41,338 bases of DNA. It comes from Rhodospirillaceae bacterium (GTDB lineage: Bacteria; Pseudomonadota; Alphaproteobacteria; CACIAM-22H2). Both the position numbers and the translations under genes were made by a program. Location of the stretch: contig JALHMR010000042.1 of assembly GCA_022843945.1 (NCBI GenBank), forward strand, positions 1 through 41,338, written 5' to 3'. Positions 29,878 to 38,741 of this stretch are shown here, in pieces (positions within the stretch are counted from its first letter, which is position 1; every line of letters begins with the position of its first letter). A model generated the notes under the pieces. It did no database searches, was not told where the DNA came from, and worked only from the letters and a program-made list of their open reading frames with translations.

Positions 29878-30399
29878 ATGATCGTGCGTGACGCCCGCGA
29901 CGACGACATGCCGGCGATCCACGTGATCTATACGCATCATGTGCGCACCGGGCTCGGCTCGTTCGAGGAAGTGCCGCCGGATCTCGATGAGATGAAACGC
30001 CGCCGGGCCGCGATCCTCGGCGACAAGCTTCCCTACCTGGTGGCCGAGATCGACGGCCGTGTCGCGGGTTATGCCTATGCCGGCCGCTTCCGTCCGCGTT
30101 CCGCCTACCGCTATTCGGTCGAGGATTCGATCTACGTGGCGCCGGACGCCAGCCGGCGCGGTGTCGGCAAAACCCTGCTGGCTGAACTCATCGAGCGGTG
30201 CACGCGCGACGGCTATCGCCAGATGATCGCGGTCATCGGTGACAGCGCCAATCACGGCTCGATCGGGCTGCATGAAGCTGCCGGTTTCACCCAGGCGGCG
30301 CTACTTTCGGCCATCGGCTTCAAGTTCGGTCGCTGGGTGGACAGTGTGATGATGCAGCGGCCGCTCGGCCCGGGGCAGACCACCCTACCGGAGCGCTAG
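29878..30399 (+). CDS. GNAT N-acetyltransferase (phosphinothricin acetyltransferase type)
   Basis: A 173-residue GNAT enzyme. IVRDARDDDMPAIHVIYTHHVRTGLGSFEEVPPDLDEMKRRR is the typical start of the phosphinothricin/methionine-sulfone acetyltransferase group. The CoA loop is VAPDASRRGVGKTLLAELIE, and NHGSIGLHEAAGF with a final WVDSVMMQRPL completes the pattern. Upstream in-frame GTGs (29836, 29860) could extend it. It follows the amidohydrolase gene by 38 bp, probably co-transcribed, perhaps both acting on amino acid derivatives. Substrate uncertain. Confidence 0.85.
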   Translation: MIVRDARDDDMPAIHVIYTHHVRTGLGSFEEVPPDLDEMKRRRAAILGDKLPYLVAEIDGRVAGYAYAGRFRPRSAYRYSVEDSIYVAPDASRRGVGKTLLAELIERCTRDGYRQMIAVIGDSANHGSIGLHEAAGFTQAALLSAIGFKFGRWVDSVMMQRPLGPGQTTLPER

Positions 30400-30771
30400 C
30401 GCGTTCGCCGACGGGGATACCGCACACGGGAACCGTAGCGCACAAAAAGAAAGGGCCGTGACAAGCACGGCCCAAGTTTAGGGAGGAAACGCCCAGGAAA
30501 CGGCAAGGCCGTTTCCCTCGGCGACATCAAAGATGCCGCACTGCAATATTTATATTTTGCAGTGCAAAAATCAATAGGAACTTTTGGGATTTCTCCAGGT
30601 CACACCATAAACTACTGATTATGAACAAATATATTGTGATGTGGCGGCTTCTCCAAGCCCTGCCCCACCGTACCGCCTTCGCTACTGCACACACAACTAA
30701 GCGACCGTACCCGCACTGTTGATGAGCCGATATACTCCCTGCCGCCGGAGGGGTAAGGGGAGCCGGCCCGT
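30400..30771. other. AT-rich hairpin region upstream of mlaE
   Basis: A 372-bp gap. It contains the terminator at 30442-30473; a hairpin GGAAACGG-CAAGG-CCGTTTCC (30496-30516); a 9-bp inverted repeat GCACTGCAA/TTGCAGTGC (30538-30546 and 30557-30565) with an AT-rich spacer, followed by AAAAATC; and unusually AT-rich DNA to about 30640. TATACT (30731-30736) could be the -10 of the mla operon, with no clear -35. No convincing small ORF was found. Confidence 0.5.
30442..30473 (-). terminator. Hairpin terminator oriented for minus-strand transcripts
   Basis: GGGCCGTG-ACAAG-CACGGCCC (30453-30473). On the minus strand it is followed by TTTCTTTTTG (complement of 30442-30452), a good U-tract. On the plus strand only AAGTTTA follows. 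No protein gene reads leftward into it, so it suggests an RNA on the minus strand, or a bidirectional terminator for the GNAT gene. Confidence 0.65.
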
Positions 30772-31902
30772 ATGACGAGCGAAGCGTGGTGCCGGACGGC
30801 GCGTGAGGGGGCGCGGTGGATGGTCCGGGTCGGCGGGCCCTGGACTCTTGCAACCGCGTCCGAGCTCGAGCGGGCATTGGCTGGCATCGCTATCCCCGTG
30901 GAGGGAACGGCCGAATTCGACCTCTCCGGGCTGACGGCCCTGGACACGGCCGGCGCCTTCCTCCTCTATCGCCTCATCCGGCGCGCCGAACACCAGGGCC
31001 TGGCCCACCAGCTGCACGGCCTCAGCCCCGAACATGAAGTCCTGCTCGAGCGGGTGACGCCCCCCGCCGACCGCAAGTCCCTGTCGCGGGACGATGTCTC
31101 TCCCCTGCGCGCCATGGTCGAGCGCGTCGGCCATGCCACGTTCGAGATCGCGGCGGAAGGTCGCGATCTGATCAATTTCTTCGGGCTCACTTCAGTGACC
31201 CTGGCTCGCGTCATCACCCGACCGGCCCGGATCCGGTTCATCGCGCTCAGCAGCCATCTCGAGCAAGTCGGGCTCAACGCGCTTCCCATCGTCGGGCTGC
31301 TCTCCTTCCTGATCGGCGTGGTGCTCGCCTATCAGGGCGCCGATCAGCTGCGGGCTTTCGGCGCGGAGATCTACAGCGTCAACCTGCTCGGCGTGTCGGT
31401 TCTGCGCGAGATCGGCGTGCTGCTCACGGCAATTCTCGTCGCCGGCCGTTCGGGCAGCGCCTTCACCGCCGAGATCGGGACGATGAAGGTCAACGAGGAA
31501 GTCGACGCGATGAAGACCCTCGGCCTCGACGTCATGGAGGTCCTGGTCATCCCGCGGCTCCTGGCGGTCATCATCGCCCTTCCCCTGCTGGCTTTTTTCG
31601 GCAACATCGCCGCCATCGCCGGCGGCGCCCTGATGTCGGTCGCGGCCCTGGGCCTGTCCCTGCCGCAGTTTTTCGAGCAGTTCCGGAGCGCCGTCACCCC
31701 CGGGACGTTCTGGGTCGGCTTCGTGAAGGCGCCCGTCTTCGCGCTGCTGATCGGCCTGGTCGGCTGCTACGAAGGCTTGAAGGTCGAAGGCGGCGCCGAA
31801 AGTGTGGGCCGCATGACGACCAAGGCCGTCGTTGAGTCGATCTTCCTGGTCATCATCGCCGATGCCGCCTTCTCCATCCTCTTCTCGTGGCTCGGCCTAT
31901 GA
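30772..31902 (+). CDS. mlaE: Mla ABC permease with N-terminal STAS domain
   Basis: A 376-residue inner-membrane protein. Residues ~1-95 form a STAS domain (WMVRVGGPWTLATASELERAL, then FDLSGLTALDTAGAFLLYRL), the function usually given by separate MlaB. From ~130 the MlaE permease follows: FGLTSVTLARVITRPARIRF, QVGLNALPIVGLLSFLIGVVLAYQGADQL, ILVAGRSGSAFTAEIGTMKVNEEVDAMKTLG, and KAPVFALLIGLVGCYEGLKV. The fused form is common in Alphaproteobacteria. It transports phospholipid between the membranes. First gene of a four-gene operon; the next ATG overlaps its stop. Confidence 0.92.
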   Translation: MTSEAWCRTAREGARWMVRVGGPWTLATASELERALAGIAIPVEGTAEFDLSGLTALDTAGAFLLYRLIRRAEHQGLAHQLHGLSPEHEVLLERVTPPADRKSLSRDDVSPLRAMVERVGHATFEIAAEGRDLINFFGLTSVTLARVITRPARIRFIALSSHLEQVGLNALPIVGLLSFLIGVVLAYQGADQLRAFGAEIYSVNLLGVSVLREIGVLLTAILVAGRSGSAFTAEIGTMKVNEEVDAMKTLGLDVMEVLVIPRLLAVIIALPLLAFFGNIAAIAGGALMSVAALGLSLPQFFEQFRSAVTPGTFWVGFVKAPVFALLIGLVGCYEGLKVEGGAESVGRMTTKAVVESIFLVIIADAAFSILFSWLGL

Positions 31903-32687
31903 CGGGGGCCATGACGGGGGCGGCGCCCGAGCCGATCATCCGGGTCCGCGGGCTGGTGACTCGCTTCGGCGCCCAGACGGTGCACGACAATCTCGACTTC
32001 GACGTGTGGCGCGGCGAGATTCTCGCCCTGGTCGGCGGATCGGGGACCGGCAAATCGGTGCTGCTGCGCACCATCCTTGGCCTGAAACGGCCTGAGGGCG
32101 GCAGGATCGAGATCTTCGGCAAGGATCCCGAGACGCTGTCGCCCCGCGAACGGCGCGGTCTCCAGCGCCGCTGGGGCGTGCTCTTTCAGAACGGTGCCCT
32201 GTTCAGCTCGCTGACCGTGGCCCAGAACATCCGCGCGCCATTCCGCGAACACACCAACCTGTCCCAGAAACTGGTGGGCGACCTGATTCGCGTCAAACTT
32301 CAGCTCGTCGGCCTGCCCCAGGAAGCCGGCGCCAAGTACCCCTCGGAGCTCTCCGGCGGCATGAAGAAACGCGCGGCCCTGGCCCGCGCGCTCGCCCTCG
32401 ACCCGGAGATCCTGTTCCTCGATGAACCGACGGCCGGCCTCGACCCGATCGCCGCGGCCGCTTTCGACAACCTGATCCGGGACCTGCAACGAAGCCTCAA
32501 GCTGACGGTCGTCATGGTGACTCACGATCTCGACACGCTGGCCGCCATTACAGATCGCATTGCCGTGCTACTCGACAAACGTATTATGGTGGGGACCATG
32601 CGCGAATTGATGGAACTGCCGCATCCTTGGATTCGGGACTATTTCCACGGCCCGCGTGGCCGCGCCGCTTTCGGCGGGCAGGGGTAA
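31899..32687 (+). CDS. mlaF: Mla ABC ATPase
   Basis: A 262-residue ABC ATPase. Walker A LVGGSGTGKSVLL, Q-loop VLFQNGALFSSLTV, signature YPSELSGGMKKRAALARAL, Walker B ILFLDEPTAGLDP, and H-loop VMVTHDLDTL. The sequence after the Q-loop (NIRAPFREHTNL) and the LDPIAAAAFDNLI style match MlaF. It powers the MlaE permease. ATG 31899 overlaps the mlaE stop (ATGA). Confidence 0.93.
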   Translation: MTGAMTGAAPEPIIRVRGLVTRFGAQTVHDNLDFDVWRGEILALVGGSGTGKSVLLRTILGLKRPEGGRIEIFGKDPETLSPRERRGLQRRWGVLFQNGALFSSLTVAQNIRAPFREHTNLSQKLVGDLIRVKLQLVGLPQEAGAKYPSELSGGMKKRAALARALALDPEILFLDEPTAGLDPIAAAAFDNLIRDLQRSLKLTVVMVTHDLDTLAAITDRIAVLLDKRIMVGTMRELMELPHPWIRDYFHGPRGRAAFGGQG

Positions 32688-32689
32688 GC

Positions 32690-33664
32690 ATGGAAACGCG
32701 CGCCAGCTATTTTCTCGTCGGGCTCTTCGTGCTGGCGCTGATGGCCGGCATCTTCGGCTTCGTTCTGTGGCTCGGGCGCTCCGGCCTGCAGGACGAGCGC
32801 ATCTACTACTACATCTACACCCGTGGTTCGGTGGCCGGGCTGCAGAACGGCGCCCCGGTGCAGTATCGCGGCGTCCCCGTCGGCACCGTCACCGACATCT
32901 CGCTGGACGAAGCCAATGTCGAGCTCATCCAGATCACCGTGGCGATCCGCGCAGGGACCCCGATCAAGACCGACACGGTGGCGCAGCTTCAGCTGCAAGG
33001 CATCACCGGCCTGAGCTTCGTGCAGCTTTCCGGCGGGACGCGTGACGCCCCGTTCCTCGAGCCGCCGGAAGGAAAACGCCGGGCCCGGATCCGCTACCAG
33101 CCATCCGCCATCGAGAAGGTCTTCGAAGACGTGCCGGAGGCGGTGGGCCAGGTCGTTGCCCTGGCCGCGCGCGCCAACACCCTGCTGAGCGAAGAGAACA
33201 TCAAGCACCTATCCGGTATCATCGCCAACGTCCACGCCACATCCGAGACCGTTGCGGGGACGCGTTCCGATATCCAGCGCCTGGTGAGCGAGGCCGCCGT
33301 GACCATGACAGCCGCGCGCGACACGGCCGTTTCCCTGCAGTTGCTGACCGAGGACCTGCGCGGACTCGCCGCCGATGTCGGCGGGGATGCGCGCCGCGCC
33401 GTGAGGAGCGCCGACGAGACGGCCAAGGCCATCAGCGAGACCGCGCGCAGCTTCAACCGCGTAGCGGCGGATATCCAGGGCATCACCAACGAGGCCCGCG
33501 CCCCCTTGCGCGACTTCAGTGAGGGTGGTCTCTATGAGCTTTCCCAGTTCCTGATCGATGCGCGCGCCTTGGTCACCAGCCTGAACCGGATCGCGCTGCA
33601 GTTCGAGCGCGACCCGGCCCGCTTCCTGTTCGGCGATCAGCAGAAGGGGCTCGAAGCCCGATGA
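32690..33664 (+). CDS. mlaD: MlaD-family lipid-binding MCE protein
   Basis: A 324-residue periplasmic, membrane-anchored protein. One TM helix (YFLVGLFVLALMAGIFGFVLWLG) is followed by the MCE domain: YYYIYTRGSVAGLQNGAPVQYRGVPVGTVTDISLD, then LQLQGITGLSFVQLSGG. A long helical tail (~150-320) forms the hexamer channel region. AGGGG is 6 bases upstream. It carries lipid between the permease and the outer-membrane partners. Its stop overlaps the lipoprotein gene by 4 bp. Confidence 0.92.
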   Translation: METRASYFLVGLFVLALMAGIFGFVLWLGRSGLQDERIYYYIYTRGSVAGLQNGAPVQYRGVPVGTVTDISLDEANVELIQITVAIRAGTPIKTDTVAQLQLQGITGLSFVQLSGGTRDAPFLEPPEGKRRARIRYQPSAIEKVFEDVPEAVGQVVALAARANTLLSEENIKHLSGIIANVHATSETVAGTRSDIQRLVSEAAVTMTAARDTAVSLQLLTEDLRGLAADVGGDARRAVRSADETAKAISETARSFNRVAADIQGITNEARAPLRDFSEGGLYELSQFLIDARALVTSLNRIALQFERDPARFLFGDQQKGLEAR

Positions 33665-34287
33665 AAAAATCCATCCTCTTTGCCGCGCTGGCCGCTCTTC
33701 TTGCCGCCTGCAGCCTGCCGGGCACCGGCGAGCCGCCGCAGCTCTACACGCTGACGCCCAAGAGTACCTTCGAGACGGCCCTGCCAGTCGTGGAGTGGCA
33801 GCTCGTGGTCGAGCGCCCGATCGCCTCCGCCGGCCTCAATACCCAGCGCATCGCGGTCCAGCGCTCGCCGCTCACCATGGACTATTTCGCGCGGGCCAGC
33901 TGGACGGACCAGGCGCCGGCGCTGGTGCAAACCCTGCTGATCGAGTCCTTCGAGAACACGAAGAAGATCCGGGCGGTCAGCCGTGAATCGACCCAGCTCC
34001 GCGCCGACTACGTCCTGCAGACCGAACTGCGGGAGTTCCAGGCCGAATACGATGCGGCGGGCAAGCCGCCACAGGCTCGGGTGCGCATCAATGGAAAACT
34101 GATCCGTATGCCTGACCGGGTGATCGTCGACAGTCATACGGTGGAGCGGGCGATCCGGGCGGAAAGCAACGACATCGAAAGCGTCGTCCTGGCGTTCGAC
34201 GACGCGCTCGGCAAGGTGATGAAGCAGACAGTCGAGTGGGCGCTGGTGGCGCCGCGCTCCACGACGCGACCCGGGCGGGGGAACTGA
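33661..34287 (+). CDS. ABC-type transport auxiliary lipoprotein (PqiC-like)
   Basis: A 208-residue lipoprotein with signal MKKSILFAALAALLAAC (lipobox LAAC). YTLTPKSTFE, WQLVVERPIASAGLNTQRIAVQRSPLTMDYFARASWTDQAP and LQTELREFQAEY are the typical blocks of the ABC transport auxiliary/PqiC lipoprotein family, which pairs with MCE transporters at the outer membrane. It ends the mla operon, 8 bp before the convergent ankyrin gene, with a small hairpin (GCCGC-CTTCA-GCGGC, 34289-34303) between. Confidence 0.85.
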   Translation: MKKSILFAALAALLAACSLPGTGEPPQLYTLTPKSTFETALPVVEWQLVVERPIASAGLNTQRIAVQRSPLTMDYFARASWTDQAPALVQTLLIESFENTKKIRAVSRESTQLRADYVLQTELREFQAEYDAAGKPPQARVRINGKLIRMPDRVIVDSHTVERAIRAESNDIESVVLAFDDALGKVMKQTVEWALVAPRSTTRPGRGN

Positions 34288-34295
34288 AGCCGCCT

Positions 34296-34676
34296 TCAGC
34301 GGCGCGCTTCGACGCCGAGCAGGACCTCGATCTCGGCCAGGCGATCGGACCACTTCGCCCAATCGGCGGCGCCCAACCCGTACTTGTTCCGGTGATCGGC
34401 CCGCGCCCCTTTGGCCAGCAGCAGACGCAAGGCCTCGACCCGGCCGCGCGCCGCGGCGAACATCAGCGCCGTGTTGCCGGCCTCGCTCATGCTGTCGACA
34501 CGCGCCCCGCCCGCCAGCAGGCGCTCGATGATCTCCGTGTGGCCTCGCGCCGCCGCCCGCATGAGGGCCGTCTCGCCGCCGCTGCCGGCCTGCTCGGGGT
34601 CGGCACGGGCCGACAGCAGTTTGGCGACGGCGGCGGTGTCACCGGTCTCGGCGCTGCGCAGGAGTTCAGGGTCCAT
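34296..34676 (-). CDS. Ankyrin-repeat protein
   Basis: A 126-residue protein from ATG 34676 with about three ankyrin repeats (LLRSAETGDTAAVAKLLSARAD, GETALMRAAARGHTEIIERLLAGGA, NTALMFAAARGRVEALRLLLAKGA), a protein-protein interaction fold. No signal peptide. Downstream of the SDR gene on the same strand and probably co-transcribed. The partner is unknown. Confidence 0.85.
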   Translation of the reverse strand: MDPELLRSAETGDTAAVAKLLSARADPEQAGSGGETALMRAAARGHTEIIERLLAGGARVDSMSEAGNTALMFAAARGRVEALRLLLAKGARADHRNKYGLGAADWAKWSDRLAEIEVLLGVEARR

Positions 34677-34726
34677 GGGCTGACTACAGACTGCCGCGGC
34701 GACGGGCGTCAAGCCCGATCGCGTGG

Positions 34727-35464
34727 TCAGAGCAGATGCTGCCCGCCGGTGATGAAGATTTCCGAGCCCGTGACATAGCCGAACTCGGGCTCGCACAGGC
34801 GAAGAATCACCGAAGCCACCTCGGCCGTCGTGCCCATGCGCTGCATCGGAATGCGGGTGATCAGGGGCTCGTATTCAGGGCCGATCATCTCGGTTTCGAT
34901 CTCCCCCGGCGCCACGGCGTTGACCCGGACCCCGAGCGAGGCGAGCTCCACGGCCATTTCGCGGGTCAGCGCCGAGAGCGCCGCCTTGGAGGTGGAATAG
35001 GCCGAGCCGGCGAAGGGGTGCGCCTGATGCCCGGCGATCGAGGTCACGTTGACGATCGCTCCCTTGCCGCGGCTGAGCGGACCCGCAAAGCCACGCGCCA
35101 GATCGAGCGGCGCGAAGAAGTTGAGCTCGAACACCTCGCGCCATTCGCCAAGCTCGCCATGCAGCACGCCCAGGCGCTCGCGGTAGGGTGTCTTGGGCGA
35201 GAAGCCCGCATTGTTGACCAGGGCGTGCAGCGGCTCATCGCCAAGCGCCTTGGTTACCTTGTCGATGAAGGCTTCGCGCGAACGCAGATCGGCAAGATCA
35301 GCAAGAATGTGCTGGCTCCAGTTGGGATCGCGGCGGCAGTCCGCCGGCACGTCTTCGCGCGAGCAGGTGATGATGCGCCAGCCGGCCTCACTGAAGCGCT
35401 TGACCGTCGCATGCCCGATGCCGCGGCTGGCTCCGGTAAGAACGAGAGTCCGGCGTTCGCCCAC
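34727..35464 (-). CDS. SDR family oxidoreductase
   Basis: A 245-residue short-chain dehydrogenase from GTG 35464. TGASRGIGHATV is the NAD(P) motif, NNAG (84-90 region) the structural motif, VTSIAG holds the catalytic Ser, and YSTSK the Tyr-Lys pair, followed by VAPGEIETEM. It ends with GYVTGSEIFITGGQHL, typical of ketoacyl-reductase-like SDRs. It begins 11 bp after the universal stress protein stop, so they share a transcript. Substrate unknown. Confidence 0.9.
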   Translation of the reverse strand: MGERRTLVLTGASRGIGHATVKRFSEAGWRIITCSREDVPADCRRDPNWSQHILADLADLRSREAFIDKVTKALGDEPLHALVNNAGFSPKTPYRERLGVLHGELGEWREVFELNFFAPLDLARGFAGPLSRGKGAIVNVTSIAGHQAHPFAGSAYSTSKAALSALTREMAVELASLGVRVNAVAPGEIETEMIGPEYEPLITRIPMQRMGTTAEVASVILRLCEPEFGYVTGSEIFITGGQHLL

Positions 35465-35475
35465 GTCCCGGCTGC

Positions 35476-36342
35476 TTAGTGGGCCATGATGACCGGCAGC
35501 TCGGCGGAGGTCAGGACGTGCTTCGTGACGCTTCCGTAGATGAGCTGCCGCAACCGGCTCTGCGTGTAGGCTCCCATGATCAGCAGGCCCGCCCCTTCGC
35601 GCTTGGCGGCGGCCAGCAGCTCGCTTCCCGCTGACGGCGAGACGACCAGCGGATCGAGCGGCTGTGAGCGCACGCCGTGCCAGGCCAGATATTCGACCAG
35701 CGGGGCGGTTTCAGCCACCTTGCCGGCGACGTTGGAGGCGATGATCAGCACGCGGCTGGAGGCGCTCAGGAACGGCAGCGCGGCGCCAATGGCGCGTGCC
35801 GCCTCCGCACTGCCGGTCCAGAAGATGAGAGCCGGCGAATCGACCACCGGCACGGCGGCGTTGGCCGGCGGCGCCACGATCACCGGCCGCCCGGTATCGA
35901 ACAGGGCCGTCTCGAACAACACCGTTGAAGCGCCGGAATCGTCGGCCGGCGGCCGGCCGAGCGCGATGATGTCGCAGACGCGGCCGCGCCGGGCCATGCA
36001 TTCTTCCTCGGCGCCTATCTCCTCGCGCCATTCCACGGTGGCGCCGGAGGCCTCCGGCCGAGTGGCGATGGGCAGCGCCTTCGACTCCCGCCAGGCGTCG
36101 AACACGGTCTTTGCCTTCGAGCTGCGCGTCCCGGCGTCCCGCTCGGCAGCGGTCATGATCTGCTCGATCAGGACGCCCGAGGCGCCTTCGCCCAGGAAAG
36201 GTATGGCATCACGCGGATCGCCCTTGATATGCAGCGCCTCGATATGGGCGTTGAAGCGACGCGCCACGTTCAAGGCAACATCCAGGGTCGCCGTATCGGA
36301 GTCTCTGCCGCCTACTACGGCCAGGACGATCTTCAGCGTCAT
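35476..36342 (-). CDS. Universal stress protein, tandem type
   Basis: A 288-residue protein with GAGGAGG upstream of ATG 36342. Two USP units: the N-terminal one starts KIVLAVVGGRDSD, and the C-terminal one ends with the ATP-binding signature LLIMGAYTQSRLRQLIYGSVTKHVLTSAELPVIM (G-x2-G-like, G-S/T). Such two-domain proteins are stress-induced in many Alphaproteobacteria. First gene of a three-gene minus-strand unit (USP, SDR, ankyrin). Confidence 0.9.
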   Translation of the reverse strand: MTLKIVLAVVGGRDSDTATLDVALNVARRFNAHIEALHIKGDPRDAIPFLGEGASGVLIEQIMTAAERDAGTRSSKAKTVFDAWRESKALPIATRPEASGATVEWREEIGAEEECMARRGRVCDIIALGRPPADDSGASTVLFETALFDTGRPVIVAPPANAAVPVVDSPALIFWTGSAEAARAIGAALPFLSASSRVLIIASNVAGKVAETAPLVEYLAWHGVRSQPLDPLVVSPSAGSELLAAAKREGAGLLIMGAYTQSRLRQLIYGSVTKHVLTSAELPVIMAH

Positions 36343-36462
36343 GTCGGCCTCCTCTGTTGTGCCTCTCCGTTCGGATGCGGAGATGGTCCCTCGCCGCTAC
36401 ATGCGTGATGTCGACTTTAGCCCCGCTTCCGGCGGTGGTCCAGCCAAGCCAAACGTCCGGGG

Positions 36463-37392
36463 TCAGCCGGCCGCGAAGGTCTTGCGCGGCTCCTCGATAC
36501 CCGAGGGGTCCTGATGGATGATCACCTCGGCATTGGGGTAGACGGCCATGACATCGCGCTCGACGGCGTCCGCCACCTCGTGGGAGCGCAGCAGGCTCAT
36601 GCCGCCATCCATCTCGAGATGCATCTGTATGAAAAGGTCCGGCCCGGAGGAGCGGCTGCGCAGATCATGGACCGCGCGTACCTCCGGACGGGCCAGGGCG
36701 ATGGCGCGGATGCGCGCCCGGTCCGGATCGGGCAGCTCCCGGTCCATCAGGCGGTCGAGGGCCTTTTGCCCGATCATCCAGGACGTGCGCAGGAGATAGG
36801 CAGAAATGACGAGGGCGAACAGGGGATCGAGGGCTCGCCAGTCCAGCCACATCGACAGCGCCAGGGACAGGATGACCCCGATGTTGATCAGGAGATCGCT
36901 CTGATAGTGGAGGGAGTCGGCGTCGATCGCCACGGACTGTGTCAGGCGAATGACGTGGCGCTGATAGGCCACCAGCGCCACCGTCAGAACGACCGAGAAC
37001 AGCATCACCGCCACGCCGACTTCGCCGTGCGCGACCGCCTGCGGCGTCATGATGCGGCGAACCGCTTCGAGGACGAGCAGCACCGACGAGCCCGCGATGA
37101 AGGCGGACTGGGCCAGGCCGGCCAGCGGCTCGGCCTTGCCGTGACCGAAGCGATGCTCCCGGTCGGCAGGCGTCAGCGCGGTGCGGACCGCAAAAAGATT
37201 GATCAGGGAGGCGGCGGCGTCGAGCAGTGAATCGAGCAGGCTCGACAGGACGCTGACGGAGTCGGTGATCAGCCAGGCGGCCGTCTTGGCGACCAGCAGG
37301 ATGGCGACGACCGCTACCGAAGCATACGTGGCGCGCTTCATCAGCGCCCCGTTGCGGGCAAGCAGGGCGGCGCGCGGATCGGGCTCGGTCAC
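36463..37392 (-). CDS. fieF: Cation diffusion facilitator (FieF-like)
   Basis: A 309-residue inner-membrane divalent metal/H+ antiporter. Helices begin at [37 protein letters not shown] and [14 protein letters not shown] are the two metal-site segments (D-x3-D and the DxxxYxxD type), and [16 protein letters not shown] is the loop motif. The soluble C-terminal domain ends with ...[15 protein letters not shown]. It likely exports Fe(II) or Zn(II). GTG start overlaps the pdxH stop (GTGA). Confidence 0.88.
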   Translation of the reverse strand: MTEPDPRAALLARNGALMKRATYASVAVVAILLVAKTAAWLITDSVSVLSSLLDSLLDAAASLINLFAVRTALTPADREHRFGHGKAEPLAGLAQSAFIAGSSVLLVLEAVRRIMTPQAVAHGEVGVAVMLFSVVLTVALVAYQRHVIRLTQSVAIDADSLHYQSDLLINIGVILSLALSMWLDWRALDPLFALVISAYLLRTSWMIGQKALDRLMDRELPDPDRARIRAIALARPEVRAVHDLRSRSSGPDLFIQMHLEMDGGMSLLRSHEVADAVERDVMAVYPNAEVIIHQDPSGIEEPRKTFAAG

Positions 37393-38015
37393 GGAAACAG
37401 CCGCTCGGTCCGCCAGCCCCCGGCCTCGCGCCGGTAGCGCAGCCGCTCATGCAGACGGAACGGCCGGTCCTGCCAGAATTCCAGGTTGTCAGGCACCAGG
37501 CGGTAGCCGGACCAGAAGGGCGGACGCGGCACTTTGCCCAGGCCGAAGCGGGCGGTGTATTCCGCGACCCGCCTCTCCAGCTCGAAGCGGCCGTCGAGCG
37601 GGCGCGATTGCCTGGACGCCCAGGCCCCGAGCTGGGCGCCCCGCGGCCGGCTGGCGAAGTATTCGTCCGCCTCGCTCTCGGAGACGGGCTGCACGGCCCC
37701 TTCGACCCGCACCTGCCGGCCGAGGGATTTCCAGTAGAAGAGCAAGGCGGCCCGGGGATTTTGGGCGAGGTCCTCGCCCTTGCGGCTTTCGGTGTTCGTA
37801 TAGAAGACGAAGCCGCGTTCGTCGGCCGCCTTGAGCAGCACCATGCGGGCGGAGGGCCGGCCCTGGGCATCGGCAGTGGCCAGCGTCATGGCCGTCGGAT
37901 CGCCCGGCTCGCGGCGCGCCGCTTCCTGGAACCAGGCCTGAAACAGGGCCAGCGGGGCCGAATCGGGCTCTAGCGGAATACCGCTCGTGGGTGGGGTAAC
38001 CGGATCATCCGCCAT
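37389..38015 (-). CDS. pdxH: Pyridoxamine 5'-phosphate oxidase
   Basis: A 208-residue FMN enzyme making pyridoxal 5'-phosphate, the last vitamin B6 step. It has the family blocks [58 protein letters not shown], and [27 protein letters not shown] near the end. Length is normal (about 210 aa). Coupled with the downstream metal transporter gene. Confidence 0.93.
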   Translation of the reverse strand: MADDPVTPPTSGIPLEPDSAPLALFQAWFQEAARREPGDPTAMTLATADAQGRPSARMVLLKAADERGFVFYTNTESRKGEDLAQNPRAALLFYWKSLGRQVRVEGAVQPVSESEADEYFASRPRGAQLGAWASRQSRPLDGRFELERRVAEYTARFGLGKVPRPPFWSGYRLVPDNLEFWQDRPFRLHERLRYRREAGGWRTERLFP

Positions 38016-38126
38016 CTTGAAGACCTTAGCGCCAGGGGAAATATAGTACCGTATGAATCGTTGTGCGAAGCAGCCCCGCTTGAGGCCTGTCCGGGCCGCA
38101 ACTGGCTGACCATAAGGGGACTTTCC

Positions 38127-38624
38127 ATGCCTATGTTCCGTACCACCCTGATTGCTGCTACGGCCGTTGCCCTTGCCGCCTGCGCGGCACCCTCCGAGCG
38201 TCAGCCGGGTGAGGTCGGGGCTGCCAACAAGACCACCGCCGGCACGATCCTGGGTGCGGTGGGCGGCGGCCTCCTCGGCTCACAGATCGGCAGTGGCTCG
38301 GGTACGCTGATCGCCGTGGGCGCCGGCACCCTGCTGGGCGCCTTCCTCGGTAAATCGGTCGGCGAATCGCTCGACCGGGCCGACGTCAACTACGCCAACC
38401 AGGCCCAGACCAAGGCGCACGCAGCACCGATCGGGCAGCAGATCTCGTGGAGCAACCCGGAGACCGGCAACTCGGGCACGGTGACGCCGCGCCGCGAAGG
38501 GACGGATACCGGTGGCAACTACTGCCGCGAGTACCAGCAGACCATCACCGTGGGCGGCAAGACCGAACAGGCGCACGGCACGGCCTGCCGTCAGCCGGAT
38601 GGCACCTGGAAGGTCGTAAACTAG
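38127..38624 (+). CDS. 17-kDa surface antigen-like glycine-zipper lipoprotein
   Basis: A 165-residue lipoprotein with signal [19 protein letters not shown] and lipobox ALAAC. Two glycine-zipper segments ([19 protein letters not shown] and [25 protein letters not shown]) span the outer membrane-associated part. The C-terminus ([50 protein letters not shown]) is the conserved domain of the Rickettsia 17-kDa antigen/RT0821 family. AGGGG supports the start. A terminator follows. Confidence 0.88.
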   Translation: MPMFRTTLIAATAVALAACAAPSERQPGEVGAANKTTAGTILGAVGGGLLGSQIGSGSGTLIAVGAGTLLGAFLGKSVGESLDRADVNYANQAQTKAHAAPIGQQISWSNPETGNSGTVTPRREGTDTGGNYCREYQQTITVGGKTEQAHGTACRQPDGTWKVVN

Positions 38625-38659
38625 GGCGGCTGTCAGCAGGCCCCGCGGCGCTACGACAG

Positions 38660-38691
38660 GGGCGACGGGCGACCGTCGCCCTTCTCGTTCC
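38660..38691 (+). terminator. Probable terminator after the lipoprotein gene
   Basis: A perfect 9-bp stem GGGCGACGG/CCGTCGCCC (38660-38668, 38673-38681) with a 4-base loop, followed by TTCTCGTTCC. The T-tract is interrupted, so strength is moderate. Confidence 0.6.
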
Positions 38692-38741
38692 TGGCGATCG
38701 TCAAGGCTGGCCTGGCTTCATGGCTGGTGTAATGTCCGATC

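Noticed and set aside
36665-37870. Long minus-strand frame crossing pdxH and fieF
   Set aside because: Shadow of two well-supported genes on the same strand in another frame.
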